Of a DNA stretch of 49,748 bases, positions 8,425 to 16,118 are shown one piece after another. A program made the position numbers and the translations under genes. Location of the stretch: contig ONDO01000012.1 in NCBI GenBank assembly GCA_900316625.1, positions 1-49,748 of the forward strand. The letters are read 5' to 3'. The stretch is from an uncultured Lachnospiraceae bacterium (GTDB taxonomy: Bacteria > Bacillota > Clostridia > Lachnospirales > Lachnospiraceae). Position 1 is the stretch's first letter, and each line of letters begins with the position of its first letter. The notes beneath the pieces are model-generated. The model worked only from the letters and a program-made list of their open reading frames with translations, made no database searches and was not told the origin of the DNA.

Positions 8425-9834
8425 ATGTATCAAAAGAGGAAGAAGAGCTGGATCAAGCATCTGGACTTTACCCTGCTTGATATTGTCATGCAGGAAGTCG
8501 CACTTGCAATCGCTTATGCTCTTCGATTCGAAGGTAACTGGATGCTGGAGAGTGAGATCTTCACCCGCATGAGTGCAATCCTCATCCTGATCGATATCTT
8601 CGTTGTATTTTTCATGGAGTCCTATACAGGAATCCTAAGGCGTACCAAGTTCCAGGAGATGAGAGCGGTTATCGTACATGCGATGGCTGTCTTCGCAGGT
8701 CTTCTGATCTTCATGTACGCAACCAGACAGTCTGTCTATTATTCCAGAAAAACTCTCTTCATGTATCTGATCTTCGTTATCTTCCTGGAGTATACGGAGC
8801 GCGTCATCCTGAAGAGAATCATCCGTTATCGCAAGCTCCATGATGTGAATAAGTCAGAGATGATTGCCATCGTAGAGGGCGTTAATGCGGAGGAGTGCCT
8901 GAATAATATCGCCATCGACCGGTATAATGATTTCAAGGTAACGGGAGTCGTTGTCGTAGACCGGGATATGACAGGAGAGGTCATCAGTGGTGTCCCTGTC
9001 GTTGCGAATGCAGATAACTTCTTAGAGTATCTCCGTACCCATGTCGTCGATGAAGTCTTCATCGATGGGAACACCAGAGCAAGTTCAGAAGCTCTGGCAT
9101 CTGAACTGGTAGAATTCGGCATCACAGTTCATATCGCTCTGGTTCATACCAATCAGCTGGTACCTTCGAGACACTTAGATACCTATGGTAATTATGTAAC
9201 GCTGACGGCATCCATGAATATCGCGGATTCCAGACAGCTCTTCTTCAAGAGATTACTGGATATCGTGGGTGCAATTGTCGGTCTGGTTCTGACCGGACTC
9301 ATCCTCATCATCTATTATCCGATTGTGAAGATTCAGTCCCCTGGTAAGGTCTTCTACACCTCGACCCGTATCGGCAGGAATGGAAGACGCTTCCGTTTCT
9401 ATAAGTTTAGAACCATGTATCCCAATGCTGACCAGCTCCTGAAGGAACTGCAGGACCAGAATGAGATGCAGGGACTTATGTTCAAGATGGAAAATGACCC
9501 CAGAATCATTCCGGCGGGTCACTTCTTACGCAAATACTCACTGGATGAATTCCCTCAGTTCTGGAATGTATTGAAGGGAGATATGTCTCTGGTGGGCACC
9601 CGTCCTCCGACAGAGGCAGAGTTCGCCAACTACGAGATGCATCATAAGGCAAGACTCTCCTTCCGCCCGGGACTTACCGGTATGTGGCAGGTGAGTGGAC
9701 GTAATAATATCAAGGACTTCGAAGAAATTGTAAAGTTGGATACCTGGTATATCGCCAACTGGAATCTCTGGCTGGATATCAAGATCCTCTTCCTTACAGT
9801 GGGCGCCGTCATTACGGCAAAGGGAAGTAAATAA
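8425..9834 (+). CDS. Initiating polyprenyl-phosphate sugar-1-phosphate transferase
   Basis: A 469-residue polyprenyl glycosylphosphotransferase. Four hydrophobic helices occupy about residues 10-125, a Rossmann-like central domain about 140-250, another hydrophobic helix about 283-305, and the bacterial sugar transferase domain the C-terminal 190 residues. Key motifs are GKVFYTSTRIGRNG, FYKFRTM, KYSLDEFPQ, LVGTRPP and FRPGLTGMWQVSGR. These enzymes move a sugar phosphate from a UDP-sugar to undecaprenyl phosphate, the first step of repeat-unit assembly. The Asp-Glu of SLDEFPQ belongs to the catalytic site in this family. ATG 8425 follows GGGGGAG. The stop shares one base with the next start (TAATG). 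The sugar (glucose, galactose or N-acetylhexosamine) cannot be assigned. Confidence 0.9.
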   Translation: MYQKRKKSWIKHLDFTLLDIVMQEVALAIAYALRFEGNWMLESEIFTRMSAILILIDIFVVFFMESYTGILRRTKFQEMRAVIVHAMAVFAGLLIFMYATRQSVYYSRKTLFMYLIFVIFLEYTERVILKRIIRYRKLHDVNKSEMIAIVEGVNAEECLNNIAIDRYNDFKVTGVVVVDRDMTGEVISGVPVVANADNFLEYLRTHVVDEVFIDGNTRASSEALASELVEFGITVHIALVHTNQLVPSRHLDTYGNYVTLTASMNIADSRQLFFKRLLDIVGAIVGLVLTGLILIIYYPIVKIQSPGKVFYTSTRIGRNGRRFRFYKFRTMYPNADQLLKELQDQNEMQGLMFKMENDPRIIPAGHFLRKYSLDEFPQFWNVLKGDMSLVGTRPPTEAEFANYEMHHKARLSFRPGLTGMWQVSGRNNIKDFEEIVKLDTWYIANWNLWLDIKILFLTVGAVITAKGSK

Positions 9835-11066
9835 TGCAGCACGTTTTTATTATCGGCTCCAAAGGAATACCCGCCTCTTATGGCGGGTATGAAACTTTTG
9901 TGGACCGACTGACAGAAGAAGAGGAGAGGATACAAGAGGAAAGTGTATCCTCAGGTGGGAATGGAAGTCATCAGGAAGCCATTCAGTATCATGTGGCCTG
10001 TAAGCCGGATGTATGGAAAGAGGCAGAATACCACGGTGCACTCTGTGACCTGATTCCGGTTCCGGATCTTGGCCCTGCGACTGCAGTCTTCTATGACCTG
10101 AATGCTCTGAAGTTCTACTGCAGGTACATCGAAGAGAATCAGATCGAGAATCCCATTGTCTACATCCTGGCTTGCCGTATCGGACCCTTCTTCCATAAGT
10201 GGGTGAGAAGAATTCATGCCCTGGGTGGTCAGGTACATGTGAATCCGGATGGACATGAATGGATGCGGGCTAAGTGGCCACTTCCCATAAGGAAGTACTG
10301 GAAGTACTCGGAGCGCCTCATGGTAAAGCATGCAGATCTTCTGGTCTGTGACAGTCAGAATATTGAATCCTATATAAAGGAAAGCTATGCGAAGTATCAG
10401 CCTAAGACGACATATATCGCCTATGGCGCAGATGTAGAAGCAAAAGAGGATGCGAAGGATGATAAGGGAGGTCACACCGATTCGGAGCGGAAGTACCGGA
10501 AATGGTTATCTGACAAGGGACTTAATAGGAATAAATACTATCTGATCGTCGGCCGCTTCGTTCCGGAGAACAATTATGAGACCATGATCCGGGAATTCAT
10601 GCAGTCGAAGACGGAGAAGAAGCTTGCAATTGTTACCAATGTGGGAGGCAAGTTCTATGACCGTTTGGAGAGACTAACCGGCTTCGTATCGGATGAGAGA
10701 ATTGCTTTTGTGGGTACCGTCTATGACAAGGAACTGCTCCGGGAGATCAGACAGGGTGCCTATGCCTATCTCCATGGGCATGAAGTCGGGGGAACCAACC
10801 CTTCCCTCTTGGAAGCCCTGGGTGCCACCCGTCTGAATCTGCTCCTGGATGTCGGATTCAATCGGGAAGTTGGACAGGAAGGAGCCCTCTACTGGAAGAA
10901 GTCGAGTGGAAGCCTGCAGGAACTGATTGAATATGCTGACCAGCTGCCGGAGGAAGAGCTGAATCGTCTGGGGAAGATAGCACGCGAGAGAATTCTCAGT
11001 GCTTATTCCTGGACCTACATTAACAGCGAGTATAGGAGACTGTATCTTGGAAACCCGAGAGAATAA
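9834..11066 (+). CDS. DUF1972/GT4 glycosyltransferase, rhamnosyltransferase-like
   Basis: A 410-residue GT-B enzyme. The N-terminus HVFIIGSKGIPASYGGYETFVDRL is the DUF1972 signature (GIPAxYGGxE) shared with pneumococcal Cps2T-type beta-1,4-rhamnosyltransferases, which usually add the first rhamnose after the initiating sugar. NPDGHEWMRAKW is also conserved, and the C-terminal GT4 region has IVGRFVPENNYE and HGHEVGGTNPSLLEAL (E-x7-E type nucleotide-sugar site). It directly follows the initiating transferase, as expected for the second step. An acidic, polar insert around residues 25-50 and another near 205-225 look less conserved. No rhamnose nucleotide-sugar genes lie in the window, so the donor is inferred from family. 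Confidence 0.82.
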   Translation: MQHVFIIGSKGIPASYGGYETFVDRLTEEEERIQEESVSSGGNGSHQEAIQYHVACKPDVWKEAEYHGALCDLIPVPDLGPATAVFYDLNALKFYCRYIEENQIENPIVYILACRIGPFFHKWVRRIHALGGQVHVNPDGHEWMRAKWPLPIRKYWKYSERLMVKHADLLVCDSQNIESYIKESYAKYQPKTTYIAYGADVEAKEDAKDDKGGHTDSERKYRKWLSDKGLNRNKYYLIVGRFVPENNYETMIREFMQSKTEKKLAIVTNVGGKFYDRLERLTGFVSDERIAFVGTVYDKELLREIRQGAYAYLHGHEVGGTNPSLLEALGATRLNLLLDVGFNREVGQEGALYWKKSSGSLQELIEYADQLPEEELNRLGKIARERILSAYSWTYINSEYRRLYLGNPRE

Positions 11067-12042
11067 GAAGATAGAAGTTGCGATTTTGATGGCGACTTAT
11101 AATGGTGAGAGATTCCTGGCGGAACAGTTGGAGTCTCTCCTCTCCCAGACGCATGAGAAGTTCGCTCTCTATGTAAGGGATGATGGGTCAAGTGACCGAA
11201 CCATGGAGATTCTGTCGGAATATGTAAGCCAAGATGAGAGGATTCATCTGGTGGATCCGGAGGCCTCCAAAATGCAGGATGCTAAGCAAAGCGGCTGGAC
11301 TCTTCATGGCGCCAAGGAGAACTTCTCCTGCCTCTATGAATGGGCAGAGAAGAATACGACAGATTCTTATTATATGTTCTGTGATCAGGATGACGTCTGG
11401 CTCCCTGATAAGATAGAAGATAGTCTCTCCGCCATCACGCATGCGGAAGAACTGGAGGGTGAAGACCAGGCAATTCTTCTGCATACGGACCTTAGGGTGG
11501 TTGATGAGAACCTGAAGACAATAGGTGAGTCATATCTTGCATATCGGGCTCTGGACCCTTCCATTCAGGACCTGCCACATCTTCTTGCTCAGAATAATAT
11601 TACAGGATGCACGATGATGTGGAACCGCGCCTTCATGGAGAAGGTGAGACTTACACATCCTTATATGTATCTGCATGACTGGTGGATGTCCCTGTCGGCA
11701 GCGGCGCTTGGAAGAATCGTATATCTTCCCAAGGCGACGATTCTCTATCGGCAGCATTCCGGGAATGAAGTAGGTGCGACCAAGGTGAATTCCCTGTCAT
11801 ATGTTCTTGCTCGTGCGCGGGATACCGGTCGTATCCATCGCACGATTCGTGGCTCCATGATACAGGCAGAAGGCATGTTAGAAGCCTATCAGGGGCTCCT
11901 GTCAGAGGATGATACCAAGGTACTTACAACCTATGCAGAGCTGCTACATGCTGGAAAGCTGAAGAAACTCCTGACCATACGGAGAGGACATTACGAGAAG
12001 CAGGGCCGCATTCAGAAGATCGCCCAGAGATTCTTTATCTAA
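11047..12042 (+). CDS. GT2 glycosyltransferase, rhamnosyltransferase-like (TTG start)
   Basis: A 331-residue GT2 enzyme: VAILMATYNGERFLAEQLESL, RDDGSSDRT, CDQDDVWLPDK (acidic motif about residue 118), NNITGCTMMWNR, HDWWMSL and YRQHSGNEVG. It is closely similar in layout to the product of 6392-7306. No ATG sits at the family N-terminus. The TTG at 11047 has AGGAG eight bases upstream and gives a start six residues before the first strand, so it is preferred over the distant ATG at 10999, which would add sixteen residues unlike the family. It overlaps the previous gene by 20 bases. Likely role: sugar transfer onto the lipid-linked repeat unit in the cytoplasm. Confidence 0.78.
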   Translation: METRENKKIEVAILMATYNGERFLAEQLESLLSQTHEKFALYVRDDGSSDRTMEILSEYVSQDERIHLVDPEASKMQDAKQSGWTLHGAKENFSCLYEWAEKNTTDSYYMFCDQDDVWLPDKIEDSLSAITHAEELEGEDQAILLHTDLRVVDENLKTIGESYLAYRALDPSIQDLPHLLAQNNITGCTMMWNRAFMEKVRLTHPYMYLHDWWMSLSAAALGRIVYLPKATILYRQHSGNEVGATKVNSLSYVLARARDTGRIHRTIRGSMIQAEGMLEAYQGLLSEDDTKVLTTYAELLHAGKLKKLLTIRRGHYEKQGRIQKIAQRFFI

Positions 12043-12060
12043 GCAGAGGGGTTTAAAGAG

Positions 12061-12990
12061 ATGCAGAAGACGGAGTATGAAGAACTGAATATATGTGCCG
12101 GCATCGTTGTCTTCCATCCGGATCGAAAGCGTCTCCTGACCAATATGATGCAAGTGCTTAGGCAGGTTAACTGGCTCATTCTCTTCTGTAATGAGAGGGA
12201 TTCTTATGACTGGTTAGAAGAGGTTCGGCATGATGCAGATGATCCTGAGGGAATCATCCTTCTTCCCATTGATGGAGAGAATCATGGAATAGCCTATGCA
12301 TGTAACCGCATTGTAGAAGAGGGAAGCAGACGAGGCTCTGCATGGTGTCTGCTCTTAGATCAGGATTCCTCTATTCCAGACAATATGATCCTAAGATATG
12401 AAGAATATCTCAGGGATATGGATCCTAAGGTTGCCATGCTTACGCCTAGGATCTGTGATCTAAGGAATCGCATTGAGGTTTCGGAAGATGGGGACCCTAA
12501 GAATGTACGCTTTGCAATTACTTCCGGTTCCCTGGTGAATACTTCGGTCTGGGAAGAAGTTGGCGGATATCGTGAAGACTATTTTATCGATCTCGTCGAT
12601 CAGGAATACTGCGCCAGACTCCATAGAAAGGGCTTCTTCATTCACCGGCTCGATGATCTCATTCTGAGCCATGAACTGGGAACTGTGACGAAGCAGGAGG
12701 CGGAGGCTGAGGAGAACAGTGATAAGCCACAGGATGGAACTTTTCAGAATATAACGAAGAAGTCCAGACTCAAACTGAAGGATCCTTACTTCTACTCTGC
12801 CTTCCGCAGATACTATATTACGAGAAATCGTATCTGGATTGCTCACGAGTATCCGGAATATGCAGAATTCCGCCATCCATATCTGAAGGCGCTAAAGCGT
12901 GCGATGGGGGTTCTTCTCTATGAAGATGATAAGAAGAATAAGCTGTATGCAATCCTGCGAGGGATTCATGATGCGAGGAAAAGCTTATGA
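12061..12990 (+). CDS. GT2 glycosyltransferase, RfbF-like
   Basis: A 309-residue GT2 protein of the RfbF/rhamnosyltransferase type: ICAGIVVFHPDRKRL, FCNERDS, ENHGIAYACN, LLLDQDSSIP (DQD in place of DXD, about residue 101), TSGSLVNTSVWEEVGGYREDYFIDLVDQEYC and RRYYITRN. The conserved D-x-x-D/E-YC segment binds the acceptor region. ATG 12061 lies behind AGAGGGG. It ends with an ATGA overlap with the next gene. Together with the other GT2s and the DUF1972 enzyme it supports a rhamnose-containing wall glycan. Exact linkage is unknown. Confidence 0.8.
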   Translation: MQKTEYEELNICAGIVVFHPDRKRLLTNMMQVLRQVNWLILFCNERDSYDWLEEVRHDADDPEGIILLPIDGENHGIAYACNRIVEEGSRRGSAWCLLLDQDSSIPDNMILRYEEYLRDMDPKVAMLTPRICDLRNRIEVSEDGDPKNVRFAITSGSLVNTSVWEEVGGYREDYFIDLVDQEYCARLHRKGFFIHRLDDLILSHELGTVTKQEAEAEENSDKPQDGTFQNITKKSRLKLKDPYFYSAFRRYYITRNRIWIAHEYPEYAEFRHPYLKALKRAMGVLLYEDDKKNKLYAILRGIHDARKSL

Positions 12991-14750
12991 TTACTGTATT
13001 GAATGTTATATGGGCCATTATCTCCACAATGACATTTCCGACTTTTGTTTCAGACAAGGGTTTGAGATTTAGTAATAGTATTATGCCGGTTCTCATGGCA
13101 GTGGGGGTTTACCTGGCACTGAAGGCATGTTCTAAGCTTGCCTGGGATAGGAGGAGATGGATCTTAAGTCATATTCTAGGCCTCTTATTCTCAACGATGA
13201 CTGCATATGGATATGCCTTGGAACGGACCGGACATATCAGATTTATTACCCTTCTCATACCGATTCTTCTCTATACACATGTCTTTGCAAGCTTGATTAC
13301 CCTCTTGTGGCAATGGCTCATGAAGAAGGAAGACGAAGAGTCCAAGGTTTTCTTCATTGATCGCTATATCGATTCATGTCCATGGCTTCTTCCGATTGGC
13401 TTACTCCTGGCCTGGAGCCCAGCCCTGCTCAGTGAATTTCCCGGAGGTTTTCGCTATGATGCATCGAATGAACTGATACAGGTGATCAATGGTTATAATG
13501 GCAATTTTCCCTTGCTACATTCCTTTATTGTCGTAAGGCTTCTCATGGCATCGAAGAACCTGACGGGTTCAGTGAATGCAGGAATTACGATCTATGTAGT
13601 AGTTCAGATGCTTCTCATGGCACTCTGTTACAGCTCCATTCTTCTTACCCTTCGCAAGAGAGGCGTCAGACATCAGGTCTTACTTCTGGTGGGGCTCTAT
13701 ACAGCCTTCTTCCCTATGATTGGTCTCTTGCTTACCCAGGAGGTAAGAGATGTGCTCTTCGCGTCCCTCATGACCTATCTTCTCTTCCTGCTCTATCTTA
13801 TGGCGACAGGGGAGAAGAACTTCTGGCAATCGCTACGAAGACCAATTGAACTGGCTGCCGTTCTGATTCTTACCATCTCAGCTCGTAATAATAATGCGGG
13901 GCCTCTGATGATCGTTGGAATGGTCATCTTAGTAGGAATCATTCTTATTCGAAATATAAAGCATAGCCGACGTGGAGTGGCTGCTTTCGCAGTGGTATCC
14001 ATCGCAGGATACCTTCTTCTGAATGCAGCACTGCTTGCTGCCTGCCAGCCTTATATGGCACCAGAGAAGAGCGAATCGCTGTCGATGGTATCGCAGAGTC
14101 TGGCCAGAACATATCTAAGGCACTATAAGAAGTGGTCGCCGGAAGAACTAGCAGAATTCAACCTCTTCATGGATGTATCCAGGATGCAGTATGTAGGCGA
14201 GAATGCAGACCTAAGCAAGGTGTCCATGCATAATGATGCCAATGGGGAAAAGATGATGGCTTACTGGTTGCGACTAGGACTCCGCTATCCCAAGGACTAT
14301 GCAGAAGCATACCTTTCGAATAATGCGGATCTGTGGTTCCCGGCCAGCATCGTGGATGGCTATAACAATTCCTTTGATACCGGATATAAGAAGTGTTACT
14401 ATGATCTGTCACCGGAGCTGAACGAACCCGCAGTGAGAGCGCACTTCTGGAAGGGATTAGAAGCGTATTACAGGAAGATGTGCTTAGATATCTCCTTCGA
14501 GAAGATTCCTCTCGTCTCCATGCTCTTCTCCATTGGCTTTCAGTTCTGGATCCTTATCCATACCTTTTTCTATCTTCTCTATCGGAAGGAGAAGAAACTG
14601 CTGCTTCCAGTGACAATACTCCTCTTGCTAACTCTTGGAACATCCTTTGTTCCTCTGATTCTGGTAAGGTATGTTTCACCACTTTTTATTGCAATGCCTC
14701 TGCTCCTTCTCTTCACTTTCGATGCACGTAAATGCGGACAAGAAGTATAG
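12987..14750 (+). CDS. DUF6020-like polytopic membrane protein (possible GT-C transferase or polymerase)
   Basis: A 587-residue protein with about thirteen hydrophobic helices and an extracytoplasmic region near residues 360-495. The segment LLSEFPGGFRYDASNELIQVINGYNGNFPLLHSF is the pattern (PG...D...H, after a membrane helix) of DUF6020 and related GT-C-like proteins. In GT-C enzymes an acidic residue in the first outer loop binds the polyprenyl-phosphate donor; the Asp of FRYDAS fits. Start overlaps the previous stop as ATGA. The role is unproven: a glycosyltransferase outside the membrane, or repeat-unit polymerisation given the lack of a clear Wzy. It closes the polysaccharide cluster; a new promoter follows. 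Confidence 0.65.
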   Translation: MITVLNVIWAIISTMTFPTFVSDKGLRFSNSIMPVLMAVGVYLALKACSKLAWDRRRWILSHILGLLFSTMTAYGYALERTGHIRFITLLIPILLYTHVFASLITLLWQWLMKKEDEESKVFFIDRYIDSCPWLLPIGLLLAWSPALLSEFPGGFRYDASNELIQVINGYNGNFPLLHSFIVVRLLMASKNLTGSVNAGITIYVVVQMLLMALCYSSILLTLRKRGVRHQVLLLVGLYTAFFPMIGLLLTQEVRDVLFASLMTYLLFLLYLMATGEKNFWQSLRRPIELAAVLILTISARNNNAGPLMIVGMVILVGIILIRNIKHSRRGVAAFAVVSIAGYLLLNAALLAACQPYMAPEKSESLSMVSQSLARTYLRHYKKWSPEELAEFNLFMDVSRMQYVGENADLSKVSMHNDANGEKMMAYWLRLGLRYPKDYAEAYLSNNADLWFPASIVDGYNNSFDTGYKKCYYDLSPELNEPAVRAHFWKGLEAYYRKMCLDISFEKIPLVSMLFSIGFQFWILIHTFFYLLYRKEKKLLLPVTILLLLTLGTSFVPLILVRYVSPLFIAMPLLLLFTFDARKCGQEV

Positions 14751-14813
14751 TAGACATTTGATTTAAGATACTGTAATATTCAAACTAGTACAGTAAAATG
14801 TTACGAAGATTTT

Positions 14814-14850
14814 ACGTTTCGGTTGAAACGTCAGGGGAAGTTGTTATAAT
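14814..14850 (+). promoter_or_regulatory. Promoter of the LCP gene with a palindrome over the -35 box
   Basis: TTGAAA (14823-14828), a 16-base spacer and TATAAT (14845-14850) form a good sigma-A-type promoter about 60 bases before the LCP start. The -35 box lies inside a perfect inverted repeat, ACGTTTC / GAAACGT with GGTT between (14814-14831). That placement suits a repressor operator rather than a terminator, since no T-tract follows. Confidence 0.65.
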
Positions 14851-14912
14851 GGTACATAGTCTGTTCCCAAGAGCAGACTCTTTGTACGTGTAGAAATTGT
14901 GAGGAAATATAA

Positions 14913-16043
14913 ATGCCCAATAAGACGAATACTGGCAGACCAGACGGCCGTCGTGTGATCGAAGCGCAACGGCCAAACAAGAAGAAGCGCATGTCCAAGA
15001 AGGCCAGGCGTCGTAAGAAGAGAAGAATCATTCTTGCTGTTGAGATTGTGATCCTGCTTATCGTTGTGATCATGCTCTACGCATGGTCCAAGCTTGGTAA
15101 GATCGATTTCAATGATATCGGAGAGACAGAGAAGAATGCTCTGGATAAGAAGACAGAGAAGATGCTGAGTGGCTATCAGAATATCGCCCTCTTTGGTCTG
15201 GATAACCGCGATAACGGTAATCTGGAGAAGGGACGTTCCGATACCATTATGGTAGCATCCATCAATAATGATACCAAGGAAGTGCATCTGATCTCTGTAT
15301 ACAGAGATACCATGCTGGATATCGATGGTGAGGGTACTTATCGTAAATGTAATGCAGCATATAACGATGGCCCTGCGAACGCGATCAATATGCTCAATCG
15401 TAACCTGGATCTGGATATCGAAGATTATGTTACCTGCGACTTCACAGCACTCGCTGATGTAGTAGATGCAATCGGTGGTGTCGAGATCGATGTCGATTCT
15501 GAGGAACAGTTCTGGATTAACGAATACTATATGCGTGAGACCCAGGAATTCACCGGAAGAAAGACAAGTAAGGTGGAGACCGGACTTGTTAACTTGGATG
15601 GTGTACAGGCTGTCTGCTACTGCCGTATTCGTTATACTGCAGGTGGTGACTTCGGTCGTGCATCAAGACAGAGAGAAGTACTGTCTAAGATCATCGAGAA
15701 GGCCAAGCAGGCAGATGCAGGAACCATCAATAAGCTGATCGATGCTGTATTCCCTAAGATCTCTACTTCCTTCACTGCAAGCGAACTGGTAGGACTCGCA
15801 GGTGCCTATAAGGATTATACCCTGTCAGATACGAGCGGCTTCCCCTTCGATAAGTGCACCGGAGACTTCGGAAGCGGATCTGTGGATGTTCCTTGTACTC
15901 TGGAATCAAATGTCAGAAAGCTATACCAGATCCTCTACAATGAGACGGATTACGAGCCGTCTGAGAAGGTACAGGAGATCTCTGAGGCAATCGTTAAACG
16001 GACCGGTAAAGATGAGGACGATGCTCTGGACTACGGCTTCTAG
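14913..16043 (+). CDS. LytR-CpsA-Psr (LCP) family glycopolymer-peptidoglycan ligase
   Basis: A 376-residue membrane-anchored protein: a very basic cytoplasmic tail (residues 1-38, rich in Lys/Arg), one helix (about 39-58), then the LCP domain outside. Signature segments are NIALFGLDNRD, GRSDTIMVASI, ISVYRDTMLDI, KCNAAYNDGP, CDFTALADVVDAIGGVEIDV and YCRIRYTAGGDFGRASRQREVL. Conserved Asp and Arg residues bind the polyprenyl-diphosphate and metal. LCP enzymes move finished wall teichoic acid or capsule from undecaprenyl diphosphate to peptidoglycan. It follows the polysaccharide cluster under its own promoter and is preceded by GAGGAAAT. It probably ligates the polymer made by the upstream genes. 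Confidence 0.9.
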   Translation: MPNKTNTGRPDGRRVIEAQRPNKKKRMSKKARRRKKRRIILAVEIVILLIVVIMLYAWSKLGKIDFNDIGETEKNALDKKTEKMLSGYQNIALFGLDNRDNGNLEKGRSDTIMVASINNDTKEVHLISVYRDTMLDIDGEGTYRKCNAAYNDGPANAINMLNRNLDLDIEDYVTCDFTALADVVDAIGGVEIDVDSEEQFWINEYYMRETQEFTGRKTSKVETGLVNLDGVQAVCYCRIRYTAGGDFGRASRQREVLSKIIEKAKQADAGTINKLIDAVFPKISTSFTASELVGLAGAYKDYTLSDTSGFPFDKCTGDFGSGSVDVPCTLESNVRKLYQILYNETDYEPSEKVQEISEAIVKRTGKDEDDALDYGF

Positions 16044-16067
16044 ACCATATAATACAATTGTGATAAA

Positions 16068-16100
16068 ATGGGGAGACAGATTATTGGTCCCCCATTTTTT
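16068..16100 (+). terminator. Terminator-like hairpin between the LCP gene and glmS
   Basis: Nine base pairs form between ATGGGG-(bulged A)-GAC (16068-16077) and GTCCCCCAT (16087-16095), followed by six T residues (16095-16100). It lies 25 bases after the LCP stop and 18 before the glmS start. TATAAT at 16048 lies upstream of it, so a transcript starting there would have to read through; attenuation of glmS is possible but not shown. Confidence 0.65.
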
Positions 16101-16118
16101 GATGATAGGAGAGACGAT

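Noticed and set aside
16044-16118. glmS ribozyme in the leader of glmS
   Set aside because: The gap is only 75 bases and holds a terminator-like hairpin; the ribozyme core needs well over 100 bases and its conserved sequence is absent.
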